32,223 bases of DNA from Ignavibacteriales bacterium (GTDB taxonomy: Bacteria > Bacteroidota > Ignavibacteria > Ignavibacteriales > Ignavibacteriaceae). The position numbers and the translations under genes were made by a program. The notes beneath the pieces were generated by a model. That model was not told where the DNA came from, did no database searches, and saw only the letters and a program-made list of their open reading frames with translations. The stretch lies in contig JAGUXE010000322.1 of the NCBI GenBank assembly GCA_020061995.1, forward strand, positions 1 to 32,223, given 5' to 3'. Positions 1 to 7,865 of this stretch are shown here, piece after piece; the first letter of the stretch is position 1; each line of letters opens with the position of its first letter.

Positions 1-18
1 CGTGTGCTCTTCCGATCT
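1..18 (+). other. Untrimmed Illumina adapter at contig end
   Basis: Bases 1-18 read CGTGTGCTCTTCCGATCT. This is identical to the last 18 bases of the TruSeq read-2 (index) adapter. It is sequencing residue, not genome: an 18-base exact match ending precisely at the adapter's ligation end is very unlikely by chance. True genomic sequence begins at about base 19. The match marks a contig end and affects the 3' end of the neighbouring minus-strand gene. Confidence 0.97.
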
Positions 19-1879
19 AGATAGAAACGCCCTGCATAATATCAAAGACATTTTCATCTTTACTTCCATCGGGGGCGGTCTCTTTTTTCTTTGCGTTACC
101 ATGTAAATCAAGTATATAAATTTCATCAAAAGTTTCGAGGAGATGTTTTCTCATTTGTCTGTGAATAATTCCATCTAAGAAAGAATTATTTGTAATCATT
201 GCAACAATACCGCTCCCATTCTTTTCGATATGGTGTTCGGCGTAACGGATAAATTTTATATAATCGTCAGATAGGGGCTGGATATTTCTTTCGTTCAAAT
301 CCTTCTTATAATGACTTATTAAGTTTGTAATCCATTCTCCTTTATTTGAAGAACTGACACTGTAAGGGGGATTACCGATAACAACCATTATAGGAGTATC
401 ATTTTTAATTTGGGCTGCTTCTTTAGATTCTTCGGCGATGCTTTCGGCAAAACCGAAACCGGTAAACAAATCAAGTTTATTATCGGCTTCTTCTAATGAG
501 TTAGTAAGGTAAATCCCAAGGCGTTTATTAAAGTGTTTAAAACCGGTCGCTTTAAATGCCATACTGAGTTTTAGATGTGCAATAGTATATGGCGCCATCA
601 TAATTTCGAATCCATGAATACGCGGCAGTAAATCGTGATGAACGTAAGTCGTCCATCTTCCGATTTGTCCTGTCTCTTTTAAGTTTTGGTAAATATTAGT
701 GATAACCGCACTTAAAAAAGTTCCGGTTCCAACAGCCGGATCAAGAATCTGAACTTTATGAATTCCGCTTTCTGTTTTAGTTGTATCGGCTAATCCGTTA
801 ATCAAACCAAATTCTTTTGAAAGAAGATAATCTACAGAACGGACAATAAATTTTACTACCGGTTGAGGAGTATAATAAGCACCTAATTTCTTACGCAGGT
901 CAGCATCATATTCCCTCAAAAAATCTTCATAAAAGTGAATAACTGGGTCGGGACCTTCTTCAGTGTTTCCCCATGCGTCATCTTTAAAATACTGCTTCAT
1001 TAATTCGGGTAAATTTGCATGAGAAAAAACTTCACACAGCTCATCGACAATAAACTCAAGGCGTTTGTCGAAATCGGGTCCCACAATATGATCGAAAAAA
1101 TGACGAAGAAAAGGATTTGATTTTGGAACAAGTTCACGGGCTTCTCTGCGGGAAAAATTTTCCGGGGAAGTATCGTGGTATCGTGCAACAAACAATCCGT
1201 AAACTAAAGTTTGAGCATACATATCAGCAAAGGAGTCGTCGTTTAAATCGTGAACCAATAACTTTTGAAGAGTTTTATATATCTTTTTGATTTCGGAATT
1301 TTTTTCTGAATCATTTGAAAGAAACTGTAATAGATTATCACGAATACGTTGAGCTTTGCCTCCCATAATTTTAGCAAGATGAAGACCGTTTTTAATCGGT
1401 TCTTTTTGAGATTGGGTGAAGTCAACTAATGTTTTAGAAAGATGTTCAAAATTTTGAGGGTGGTAAGAAATGGTTCTTTTATGGATATCATAGTCGGCAA
1501 TTTTAATCGGTTCATCATATCGCTGACCATTTCTGTAAAACCGGAATTCCAGGTAATCGGTAAGAACTAAATTCATATAACCGAAGTACCTTACCATTTG
1601 TTCGGATTTTTCAATTTTATCTAATGAAATGCCAATATCTTTTGTTTCGATATAAAGAATAGGTATATCAAACTTTAGAATAACAAAATCGGGTTTATTA
1701 CCCCCCTTGGCTTTTGCATCATGATCAATAGCCGGAAAAGAAACAACCCTCTCAAAAATGGATTTCAGCAGAATTTCAAAATCTGTGCGGTATCCCATTT
1801 CGCTGGTTTCTTTTCGCTTAAACTTTTGCGAGATAGAATTAAGATAATTTTCAAAAATGTTATTCATAAGTCCAAACAT
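17..1879 (-). CDS. Type IIG-like restriction/N6-adenine methyltransferase, C-terminus missing
   Basis: Probable single-chain restriction-modification enzyme. An N-terminal PD-(D/E)xK nuclease core is visible as D64 followed by E78-T-K80, the typical cleavage-site spacing. A helical linker of about 250 residues shows no helicase motifs. The N6-adenine methyltransferase starts near residue 333 (AYYTPQPVVKFIV), with SAM motif I DPAVGTGTF at 380-388 and catalytic motif IV NPPY at 503-506. The family usually continues with the rest of the methylase and a target-recognition domain, giving roughly 900-1100 residues; only 620 are present. The stop at 17-19 uses two adapter bases, so the gene really runs off the contig. 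The start could be codon 5 (1867), which has GGA just upstream. It is divergent from the CDF gene. The family assignment is firm; specificity and activity cannot be read. Confidence 0.88.
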   Translation of the reverse strand: MFGLMNNIFENYLNSISQKFKRKETSEMGYRTDFEILLKSIFERVVSFPAIDHDAKAKGGNKPDFVILKFDIPILYIETKDIGISLDKIEKSEQMVRYFGYMNLVLTDYLEFRFYRNGQRYDEPIKIADYDIHKRTISYHPQNFEHLSKTLVDFTQSQKEPIKNGLHLAKIMGGKAQRIRDNLLQFLSNDSEKNSEIKKIYKTLQKLLVHDLNDDSFADMYAQTLVYGLFVARYHDTSPENFSRREARELVPKSNPFLRHFFDHIVGPDFDKRLEFIVDELCEVFSHANLPELMKQYFKDDAWGNTEEGPDPVIHFYEDFLREYDADLRKKLGAYYTPQPVVKFIVRSVDYLLSKEFGLINGLADTTKTESGIHKVQILDPAVGTGTFLSAVITNIYQNLKETGQIGRWTTYVHHDLLPRIHGFEIMMAPYTIAHLKLSMAFKATGFKHFNKRLGIYLTNSLEEADNKLDLFTGFGFAESIAEESKEAAQIKNDTPIMVVIGNPPYSVSSSNKGEWITNLISHYKKDLNERNIQPLSDDYIKFIRYAEHHIEKNGSGIVAMITNNSFLDGIIHRQMRKHLLETFDEIYILDLHGNAKKKETAPDGSKDENVFDIMQGVSI

Positions 1880-2059
1880 AATAAAAATTAAAATACAGTT
1901 TTAGAGAATTATATGGAATAAATGAAGGTTCGTTCAAAATCAGAGGGCGAAAACTTCCGTCGGATGATCCATAATCATGCAAATAAAGTTTTTGTAAAAT
2001 ATTGGAATCATGTTTAACTTTATTCTTGAAAAAAGAGATTCATCACAATTAATATTATA

Positions 2060-2974
2060 ATGCACACTCATCACCATGACCATATAGAAAAACTGAGCAA
2101 GAACCTTATAATCGCAATTCTACTTAATGCGGTAATCGTTATAGGCGAAATTGCAGGTGGAATAATAGGTAACAGTCTCGCACTCCTTTCGGATGCACTT
2201 CATAATTTAGGCGATTTGCTTGCGCTAATACTCAGTTTAGTTGCTTCAAAAATGGCTTTGAAAAAAGCAAACCCCAAAAGCAGTTTCGGATATATCCGCT
2301 CGGAGATAATAGTATCGTTCATTAATTCATCTGCTCTATTGCTAATTGGCGTATATATAATTGTTGAGGGTTTTATAAGAATTCAAGAACCTCAGGAAGT
2401 GCACGGAACATTGTTGATAATTGTTGCCGGAATAAGTTTCTTCGCCAATGCTTATTCATCATATCTTTTGCATTCTCAATCGAAAAAAGACCTTAATGCT
2501 AAAAGTTCATATCTTCATTTGATGTATGATGCAATTCATTCGCTCGCAATAGTTGTTGTGGGAGTTTTAATATTATTTTTCAACTGGACGGTTCTTGACT
2601 CTCTCACTTCAATCATTATTGGAATTCTAATGATTAAAAGTAGTTGGTCGGTTATTATGGAATCCGCAAATATTTTGAATGAAGGGACACCAAAAGAAAT
2701 AAATCATGATGAAGTTCAAAAATATTTAGAATCGTTTCCCGAAATAAAAGGAATTCATCACCTTCACATCTGGAAATTATCGTCATCTTTTATTGCATTA
2801 AGCGTTCACATTACAGTAGAAGATCAAATGGTAAGTCAGGCATATCTAATAATTGATAAAATTGAAAAAGCTCTTGAAGAAAAATATGGAATAAATCATC
2901 CGACAGTTCAACTTGAAGCTGAGTTTGTCAACTGCAACGGTAAACCGTTGAAGATAGAATTTAGTGGTAAATAG
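2060..2974 (+). CDS. Cation diffusion facilitator (zinc/cation exporter, CzcD/ZitB type)
   Basis: Inner-membrane proton-coupled exporter of Zn(II) or related divalent metals, 304 residues, the normal length. It begins with a His-rich cytoplasmic tail (MHTHHHDH), followed by about six membrane segments over residues 14-200. The transport-site HxxxD pairs are intact: H48/D52 in helix 2 and H153/D157 in helix 5. The cytoplasmic C-terminal domain (about 205-304) has the usual metal-binding HHLHIW stretch (233-238) and H250. H/D rather than D/D in helix 2 favours zinc over iron or manganese by family rules; the exact metal is inference. No metal-responsive regulator lies beside it. The gene reads away from the restriction gene and stops 33 bases before the candidate promoter of the histidine operon. 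Confidence 0.93.
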   Translation: MHTHHHDHIEKLSKNLIIAILLNAVIVIGEIAGGIIGNSLALLSDALHNLGDLLALILSLVASKMALKKANPKSSFGYIRSEIIVSFINSSALLLIGVYIIVEGFIRIQEPQEVHGTLLIIVAGISFFANAYSSYLLHSQSKKDLNAKSSYLHLMYDAIHSLAIVVVGVLILFFNWTVLDSLTSIIIGILMIKSSWSVIMESANILNEGTPKEINHDEVQKYLESFPEIKGIHHLHIWKLSSSFIALSVHITVEDQMVSQAYLIIDKIEKALEEKYGINHPTVQLEAEFVNCNGKPLKIEFSGK

Positions 2975-3007
2975 TGAATTTTATTTTGATGGGAACTAAA
3001 ATATCGT

Positions 3008-3037
3008 TTTGATTTTATCTCTATATTATTAGATTTG
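3008..3037 (+). promoter_or_regulatory. Candidate Bacteroidota-type promoter of the his operon
   Basis: TTTG at 3008-3011 and TAGATTTG at 3030-3037 are 18 bases apart. They match the -33 TTTG and -7 TAnnTTTG elements known for Bacteroides promoters, although the spacing is slightly short. Transcription would start near 3042-3046, giving an untranslated lead of about 15 bases before the leader peptide at 3059. In AT-rich DNA such matches occur by chance; the position directly ahead of the leader gene is the main support. Confidence 0.5.
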
Positions 3038-3058
3038 GAACATCAAAAATAAAAACTT

Positions 3059-3118
3059 ATGAAAAATTTAAATAACACCGTTTGGCATCTTCATCACCAT
3101 CAATTCTACTCATCATAG
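3059..3118 (+). CDS. hisL: Histidine operon leader peptide (19 aa)
   Basis: A 19-codon reading frame, MKNLNNTVWHLHHHQFYSS, ends in TAG at 3116-3118, 81 bases before hisG. Four of its five residues at positions 10-14 are histidine (H10, H12, H13, H14), encoded by a CAT/CAC cluster at 3086-3100. It sits between a candidate promoter and a strong rho-independent hairpin in front of the first histidine gene. That is the arrangement of classic his attenuators such as E. coli hisL, where ribosome stalling at His codons when charged tRNA-His is scarce lets transcription continue. No good Shine-Dalgarno is visible, which is common in this phylum. The sequence is unlike E. coli HisL apart from the His run. 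The role is inferred from composition and position. Confidence 0.82.
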   Translation: MKNLNNTVWHLHHHQFYSS

Positions 3119-3185
3119 AGCACGGTATTACTTTAAATAATTAATTAAATATTATATTAAAACCCCGGCTCGACCGGGGTTTTTT
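3077..3185 (+). promoter_or_regulatory. Histidine-responsive transcription attenuator
   Basis: Three competing pairings can be drawn by hand. ACCGT (3077-3081) pairs with ACGGT (3122-3126), enclosing the His codons. GGT (3124-3126) plus TTTAA (3132-3136) can instead pair with TTAAAACC (3157-3164), with a 5-base bulge. TTAAAACC overlaps the 5' arm of the terminator (3159-3168). A ribosome stalled on the His codons would mask the first strand and permit the second pairing, blocking the terminator. A ribosome reaching the stop codon at 3118 would cover the second strand and allow termination. The terminator is strong and clear; the antiterminator is weak and drawn by eye. Confidence 0.6.
3159..3185 (+). 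terminator. Rho-independent terminator of the his attenuator
   Basis: AAAACCCCGG (3159-3168) and CCGGGGTTTT (3174-3183) form a perfect 10-bp stem around a 5-base loop (CTCGA), with six T's at 3180-3185. This is the strongest GC hairpin in the local AT-rich sequence and lies 14 bases before the hisG start. It could also end transcription from the upstream CDF gene. Its place after a His-rich leader argues for attenuation. Confidence 0.9.
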
Positions 3186-3199
3186 AGTTTGGAGCATAA

Positions 3200-4069
3200 A
3201 TGTTAAATGGAAATCTGAAGTTAGCTGTACAGAAAAAAGGGAGGTTATCTGAAAAATCTCTTCAACTTTTAAAAAGTTGCGGATTAGAAATTGAAGATTA
3301 TTCCGAAAAATTATTAATATCTGCAAGAAATTATAAATTAGATATCCTTTTCTTGCGAGATGATGATATCCCGGAGTATGTACAGGATGGAGTTGCTGAT
3401 ATCGGAATAGTGGGCGAAGATGTCCTCTACGAGAGAGATGCAGAAACTAATGTTATTAAAAAACTTGGTTTTGGTAAATGCAGTCTTGCACTTGCTTTAC
3501 CGGAGAACAAGGAATTGAACTCAATTAAAGATTTGCATGGTATGCGGATTGCTACTTCATACCCAAAACTGTTGAAAAAATATTTAGTAGAAAATAATAT
3601 CGAGGCAAAAGTTGTTGAGATAAGTGGTTCGGTCGAAATAGCACCTTCACTGGGAGTCGCCGATTTAATTTGTGATCTCGTCTCGACAGGGACTACCCTC
3701 AAATTGAATAAACTGAAAAAATCATTTGATGTCTTCTCTTCCGAAGCAGTGTTAATTGCTAATAGAAAGCTCTTTGATAATCCTGATAAGAAAATTCTTA
3801 TTGATAATCTCATTGTTAGGATGGATTCTGCTATTCAGGCAAAGCGTTCAAAATATTTAATGATGAATCTTCCGAAATCATCACTTAACATGATTAGTGA
3901 AATCATTCCGTCTTTAAAAAGTCCGACAATTGTTCCTTTAGCCGATGAGAGTTTAATAGCTGTTCATGCAGTAATCCCAGCAGATAAATTTTGGGATATT
4001 TATAAAGAGTTAAAAGATGCTGGCGCATCAGGTATATTATTATTACCAATCGAGAACATAATTTTATGA
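3200..4069 (+). CDS. hisG: ATP phosphoribosyltransferase (long form)
   Basis: First step of histidine synthesis: ATP + PRPP to phosphoribosyl-ATP. It has 289 residues, the long HisG type with a C-terminal ACT-like regulatory domain (about 215-289), so it needs no HisZ partner and is probably feedback-inhibited by histidine. The PRPP-binding loop DLVSTGTTL is at 159-167, and the N-terminal substrate region KLAVQKKGRLSE starts at residue 7. GGAG lies about 8 bases upstream of the ATG. First gene of the operon, directly after the attenuator hairpin. It overlaps hisD by the four bases ATGA, implying translational coupling. Confidence 0.97.
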   Translation: MLNGNLKLAVQKKGRLSEKSLQLLKSCGLEIEDYSEKLLISARNYKLDILFLRDDDIPEYVQDGVADIGIVGEDVLYERDAETNVIKKLGFGKCSLALALPENKELNSIKDLHGMRIATSYPKLLKKYLVENNIEAKVVEISGSVEIAPSLGVADLICDLVSTGTTLKLNKLKKSFDVFSSEAVLIANRKLFDNPDKKILIDNLIVRMDSAIQAKRSKYLMMNLPKSSLNMISEIIPSLKSPTIVPLADESLIAVHAVIPADKFWDIYKELKDAGASGILLLPIENIIL

Positions 4070-5358
4070 GAATACTTAATTCAAAAAAAATATCAAAGCG
4101 GAAAATAAAATCTCTTTTTTCTAGACCTTCAGAAAATAATTGTGATGTAAAAGCAGAAGTTGAACTGATTCTAAGTGAAATAAAAAGGAAGGGAGATAAA
4201 GCCGTCACTTATTATGCTAAAAAATTTGATGGTTTCACCGGACAAAATATCCTTACAACCAAGGATGAATTTATTGACGCAGAGAAACAAATTTCTACAG
4301 ACTTAAAAAGAGGAGTAAAAGTTGCTTTTAATAACATTAAAAAGTTTCATAAATGTCAACTCCCTCTAAATTATACACTTGAAACGGTAAAAGGTGTTTC
4401 CTGCAGCAGAAAATTTTTACCGATTGAAAATGTCGGATTATATGTCCCGGGAGGAAATGCTGTATTAATCTCCACAATTTTGATGCTTGCAATTCCTGCC
4501 AAAATTGCCGGTTGCCAACGAATTATTTTGTCTACTCCATGCAAAAAAAACAAACTAGATCCTGCGGTACTTTATACCGCTAAACTATGCGGGATTAATG
4601 AAGTCTACAAAATAGGAGGCGCACAAGCAATCGGGATGATGGCATACGGGACGAATAAGTTTAAAAAAGTTAATAAAATTTTTGGACCTGGAAACCAATA
4701 TGTTACTAACGCAAAAACCTTAGTAAGTATTGACCCTTCAGGCTGTGCAATTGATATGCCTGCAGGCCCGAGTGAGGTTTTGATTATAGCTGATACTTTT
4801 GCAAATCCAGAATATGTCGCCTCCGATTTAATCTCTCAAGCAGAACATGGTGAAGACTCCCAAGTGATTTTATTGACCGATAGTTTAAATTTTGCTCAAG
4901 CTGTAAATAAAGAGGTGATTGAACAACTCAAGAAATTACCTAGAAAGAAAATTGCGGAAAAATCTCTCAGCGCATCGTTTATTCTAATAGTTAAAGATAT
5001 TAATGAGGCTATTGATTTAAGCAATGAATATGCCCCTGAACATTTAATAATAAATTTAAAGAGTTCTGACAAATATTTGAATCGAATTAATAATGCCGGT
5101 TCTGTTTTTATTGGTCAATACTCTCCTGAAAGTGCCGGAGATTATTCATCCGGGACAAATCATTCTTTACCGACTTATGGTTATGCTAAATCATTCGGTG
5201 GTGTTTCAGTAGAGATGTTTATGAAAGCTATTGTTTATCAAAAATTAACAAAAGCGGGATTAAAAAATATTAGTAGTTCAATAATTACATTGGCTGAAAC
5301 AGAGCAATTGCACGGGCACGCCAATGCAATTAAAGTGAGGCTGAAAAATGAAAATTGA
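4066..5358 (+). CDS. hisD: Histidinol dehydrogenase
   Basis: Zn- and NAD-dependent enzyme making the last two oxidations, histidinol to histidinal to histidine. It has 430 residues, typical length. Zn ligands by alignment with the E. coli enzyme are Q258 and H261 (SQAEHGEDSQ), D359 and H418. The catalytic pair E325-H326 lies in YAPEHL. The family stretch GDYSSGTNHSLPT is at 358-370. All key residues are present. It overlaps hisG by 4 bases and hisC by 11, so it is cotranslated in the operon. Confidence 0.97.
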   Translation: MRILNSKKISKRKIKSLFSRPSENNCDVKAEVELILSEIKRKGDKAVTYYAKKFDGFTGQNILTTKDEFIDAEKQISTDLKRGVKVAFNNIKKFHKCQLPLNYTLETVKGVSCSRKFLPIENVGLYVPGGNAVLISTILMLAIPAKIAGCQRIILSTPCKKNKLDPAVLYTAKLCGINEVYKIGGAQAIGMMAYGTNKFKKVNKIFGPGNQYVTNAKTLVSIDPSGCAIDMPAGPSEVLIIADTFANPEYVASDLISQAEHGEDSQVILLTDSLNFAQAVNKEVIEQLKKLPRKKIAEKSLSASFILIVKDINEAIDLSNEYAPEHLIINLKSSDKYLNRINNAGSVFIGQYSPESAGDYSSGTNHSLPTYGYAKSFGGVSVEMFMKAIVYQKLTKAGLKNISSSIITLAETEQLHGHANAIKVRLKNEN

Positions 5359-6400
5359 AAATTTAGTCAGGAAAAATATTCTTTCACTTAAACCTTACGT
5401 TGCAGCACGACATTCCCATACCATGGGACTATTATTGGACGCAAATGAAAATACTATCGGTTCAACATACAATGAATTTCAGAATTTGAACCTGAACAGG
5501 TATCCTGATCCCTACCAAAAAGAGTTGCGAAAATCAGTCGGTAAAATGTTGAATGTTGATGATGAACAGATTTTTTTTGGGGTTGGCTCCGATGAAATTA
5601 TTGATTTGTTGATAAGAATATTTTGTGAACCTTCAAAAGATAGCATTATAGTATGTGAACCGACTTACGGAATGTATCGTGTTTGTGCAGATATAAATAA
5701 TATTTATGTTATAAATATTCCTTTAAGCAATGAGTATGACGTTGATGATGCTGCCGTTATATCGGCTGTTGATAAGAATACGAAAATAATATTTCTTTGT
5801 TCTCCAAATAATCCGACAGCAAATATTTTGAGTAGAAAAAAAATATTAAATATTGCAATGAATGCTGATGTATTAGTTGTTGTTGATGAAGCCTATATTG
5901 ATTTTGCTGATGGAACTGGATTACTTAAAGAAGCGGTGGAATATGAAAATATAGTTGTGATTAGAACATTTTCAAAAGCATGGGGTTTAGCCGGAGTACG
6001 ATGCGGCTATTCTATCGGTTCAAAGTTTATAACGAATCTCCTATTCAAAATTAAAGCCCCTTATAATTTAAACAAACTAACTTCTCATGCAGTTGCAGCC
6101 GCTATACAAAATAAATTAATACATGATGAATTTATTGAGTTAATAAAAACGGAAAAAGAACGAATTGTAGATGAATTAAAACTAAACAAGAATATTATTA
6201 ACGTCATAAATTCTGATGCTAACTTTATATCTTTTAAAGTAGAAGATCCGATTACGGTTTTTAATAAACTTGAACAGAATGGAATTATAATAAGAGATAG
6301 AAGCAATCAATTTAATTTTGGTGGTTATCTAAGGGTAACAGTAGGAACTAAATCTGAGAATGACCTCTTTCTATTAAATATAAGTAGGATATTAAAATGA
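5348..6400 (+). CDS. hisC: Histidinol-phosphate aminotransferase
   Basis: PLP enzyme (fold type I) converting imidazole-acetol phosphate and glutamate to histidinol phosphate. It has 350 residues, normal length. Visible features are the substrate-binding N-terminus (LDANENTIGS, 30-39), SPNNPT at 152-157, D180 with Y183 in VVDEAYIDF, and the PLP lysine K210 in RTFSKAWGLAGVRCGY. The start lies inside the end of hisD (11-base overlap), and the stop shares ATGA with hisB. The operon context distinguishes it from general aminotransferases. Confidence 0.96.
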   Translation: MKIENLVRKNILSLKPYVAARHSHTMGLLLDANENTIGSTYNEFQNLNLNRYPDPYQKELRKSVGKMLNVDDEQIFFGVGSDEIIDLLIRIFCEPSKDSIIVCEPTYGMYRVCADINNIYVINIPLSNEYDVDDAAVISAVDKNTKIIFLCSPNNPTANILSRKKILNIAMNADVLVVVDEAYIDFADGTGLLKEAVEYENIVVIRTFSKAWGLAGVRCGYSIGSKFITNLLFKIKAPYNLNKLTSHAVAAAIQNKLIHDEFIELIKTEKERIVDELKLNKNIINVINSDANFISFKVEDPITVFNKLEQNGIIIRDRSNQFNFGGYLRVTVGTKSENDLFLLNISRILK

Positions 6401-7281
6401 AAGTTTTACTTAATCATAAGTTATTCGATTTGAAGAAAAAATATTCAAAAGGAATATTAAGTTCAATTATTTTGATTTCAAAAAAGAATCACCGAATATT
6501 TATCGATAATCTTGAGAGTGTGGAGAAGTCTTTTGTTGCCATTCTGAAAAACGAAAATATTAAACTGCGAAAAATCAACAAAGTCAAATCGGATTTGACT
6601 TTTAATGTTAAAGAGAATAGAGTTCTTGTGACCCAATTAAACGGATCGAAAGAATACTTTAACAATATTAGTAGTGCAGTACTTCATGTGATGAATCCCC
6701 AAAGAAAAGTTGAATTAATTCGTTCAACAAAAGAAACACATATAGCTATTAAACTAAATATCGACGGTAAAGGTAAATCGAAAGTTGAAACCGGAATTGG
6801 ATTTTTCAACCATATGTTAGAGCAAATATCACGGCATGGTAATATAGATTTGGATATAAATGTAAGAGGAGATTTGTTAGTTGATGAACACCATACGGTT
6901 GAGGATACCGGAATAGCATTGGGAGAAGCAATAAAAAAAGGGATCGGTGATAAAGTTGGAATTAAGAGATACGGTTTTTTGCTTCCAATGGATGATTCCT
7001 TTGCAAAATGTGCAATCGATTTAGGTGGAAGAGCACATCTTAATTTTAAATGTAAGTTTGCGAGAGAAAAAGTGGGTGAATTCCCTACTGAACTTTGCAA
7101 GGAATTCTTTAAAGGTATTAGTATGGGTTTAAATGCTAATATACTTTTGGAAGCCAATGGAGAAAACGACCATCATAAAATTGAAGCTATGTTTAAATCT
7201 TTTGCAAAATCATTAAATGAAGCTTGTCGTTTTGATGAAAGAGCAACGGGAGCGCTGCCATCTACGAAAGGTTTATTATGA
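6397..7281 (+). CDS. hisB: Imidazoleglycerol-phosphate dehydratase with unknown N-terminal domain
   Basis: Dehydrates imidazole glycerol phosphate to imidazole acetol phosphate. Residues 104-294 form a complete Mn-dependent dehydratase, with metal-ligand clusters H139, H147, H165-H166, E169, H259-H260 and E263. Ahead of it lies a lysine- and isoleucine-rich extension of about 98 residues. The extension lacks the DxDGT motif of the HAD histidinol-phosphatase found at the N-terminus of the bifunctional E. coli protein. ATG at 6691 (M99) would give a 196-residue monofunctional HisB of standard length. However, the 294 bases upstream are open in the same frame in AT-rich DNA, and the first ATG forms the ATGA overlap with hisC typical of this operon, so I favour translation of the whole frame. 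The function of the extension is unknown. Confidence 0.93.
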   Translation: MKVLLNHKLFDLKKKYSKGILSSIILISKKNHRIFIDNLESVEKSFVAILKNENIKLRKINKVKSDLTFNVKENRVLVTQLNGSKEYFNNISSAVLHVMNPQRKVELIRSTKETHIAIKLNIDGKGKSKVETGIGFFNHMLEQISRHGNIDLDINVRGDLLVDEHHTVEDTGIALGEAIKKGIGDKVGIKRYGFLLPMDDSFAKCAIDLGGRAHLNFKCKFAREKVGEFPTELCKEFFKGISMGLNANILLEANGENDHHKIEAMFKSFAKSLNEACRFDERATGALPSTKGLL

Positions 7282-7865
7282 TTGCTGTACTAGATTACGA
7301 TACCGGAAATATTAAGTCAGTCCTTAATGCTCTTGAGGATCTCTCCGTTGATTATAAAGTAACAAATCTCGAAAAGGAAATTTGTGATGCTGAAAAAGTA
7401 ATTTTTCCGGGTGTGGGAGAAGCCTCATTTGCAGTCAAAAAATTACACATGACTAATTTGTTTAATCTTTTAAGCATAATCAAAAATCCAATTCTTGGTA
7501 TTTGTCTGGGTATGCAATTGTTATCTGATAAATCTGTTGAAGGAGATGTTACTTGTTTAGGTGTTATCCCGGTGACTACACAAAAATTCAATTCCGATAA
7601 GGTTAAGGTGCCTCATATGGGATGGAACAAAGTAAAAATTATTAGTGATTCAAAATTGTTTTCTGGAATAGCGGATAATTCATACTTCTATTTTGCACAC
7701 TCGTATTTTGTACCTATGAATGAATTTACCGTAGGTACCTCCATGCATGATGAAGTTTTTACCTCTGTGTGTGAAAAGGATAATTTTTACGGAGTACAAT
7801 TTCATCCTGAAAAATCAAGTGAACAAGGAATCAAACTATTAAGGAATTTTATCGAATTATGTTAA
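7278..7865 (+). CDS. hisH: Imidazole glycerol phosphate synthase, glutaminase subunit
   Basis: Class I glutamine amidotransferase. It releases ammonia from glutamine and channels it to HisF to make IGP and AICAR. It has 195 residues, normal length. The triad is intact: nucleophile C76 in GICLGMQLL, then H176 and E178 in VQFHPEKS. The oxyanion-strand region PGVGEASFA (44-52) is typical of HisH. Start and stop overlap hisB (4 bases) and hisA (7 bases). HisF is encoded two genes downstream. Confidence 0.96.
   Translation: MIAVLDYDTGNIKSVLNALEDLSVDYKVTNLEKEICDAEKVIFPGVGEASFAVKKLHMTNLFNLLSIIKNPILGICLGMQLLSDKSVEGDVTCLGVIPVTTQKFNSDKVKVPHMGWNKVKIISDSKLFSGIADNSYFYFAHSYFVPMNEFTVGTSMHDEVFTSVCEKDNFYGVQFHPEKSSEQGIKLLRNFIELC

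Noticed and set aside
1922..2017. 31-codon plus-strand frame and a longer open frame on the opposite strand in the gap between the methylase and the CDF gene
   Set aside because: Both are short and without a ribosome site. The minus-strand frame has no proper start codon. Neither resembles a known family, and the region may simply be a divergent promoter region.
3427..3813. 128-residue minus-strand frame inside hisG
   Set aside because: Antisense shadow of a fully conserved enzyme gene.
6684..7157. 157-residue minus-strand frame inside hisB
   Set aside because: It lies fully opposite the well-supported dehydratase and has low-complexity Ser/Pro composition typical of an antisense shadow.
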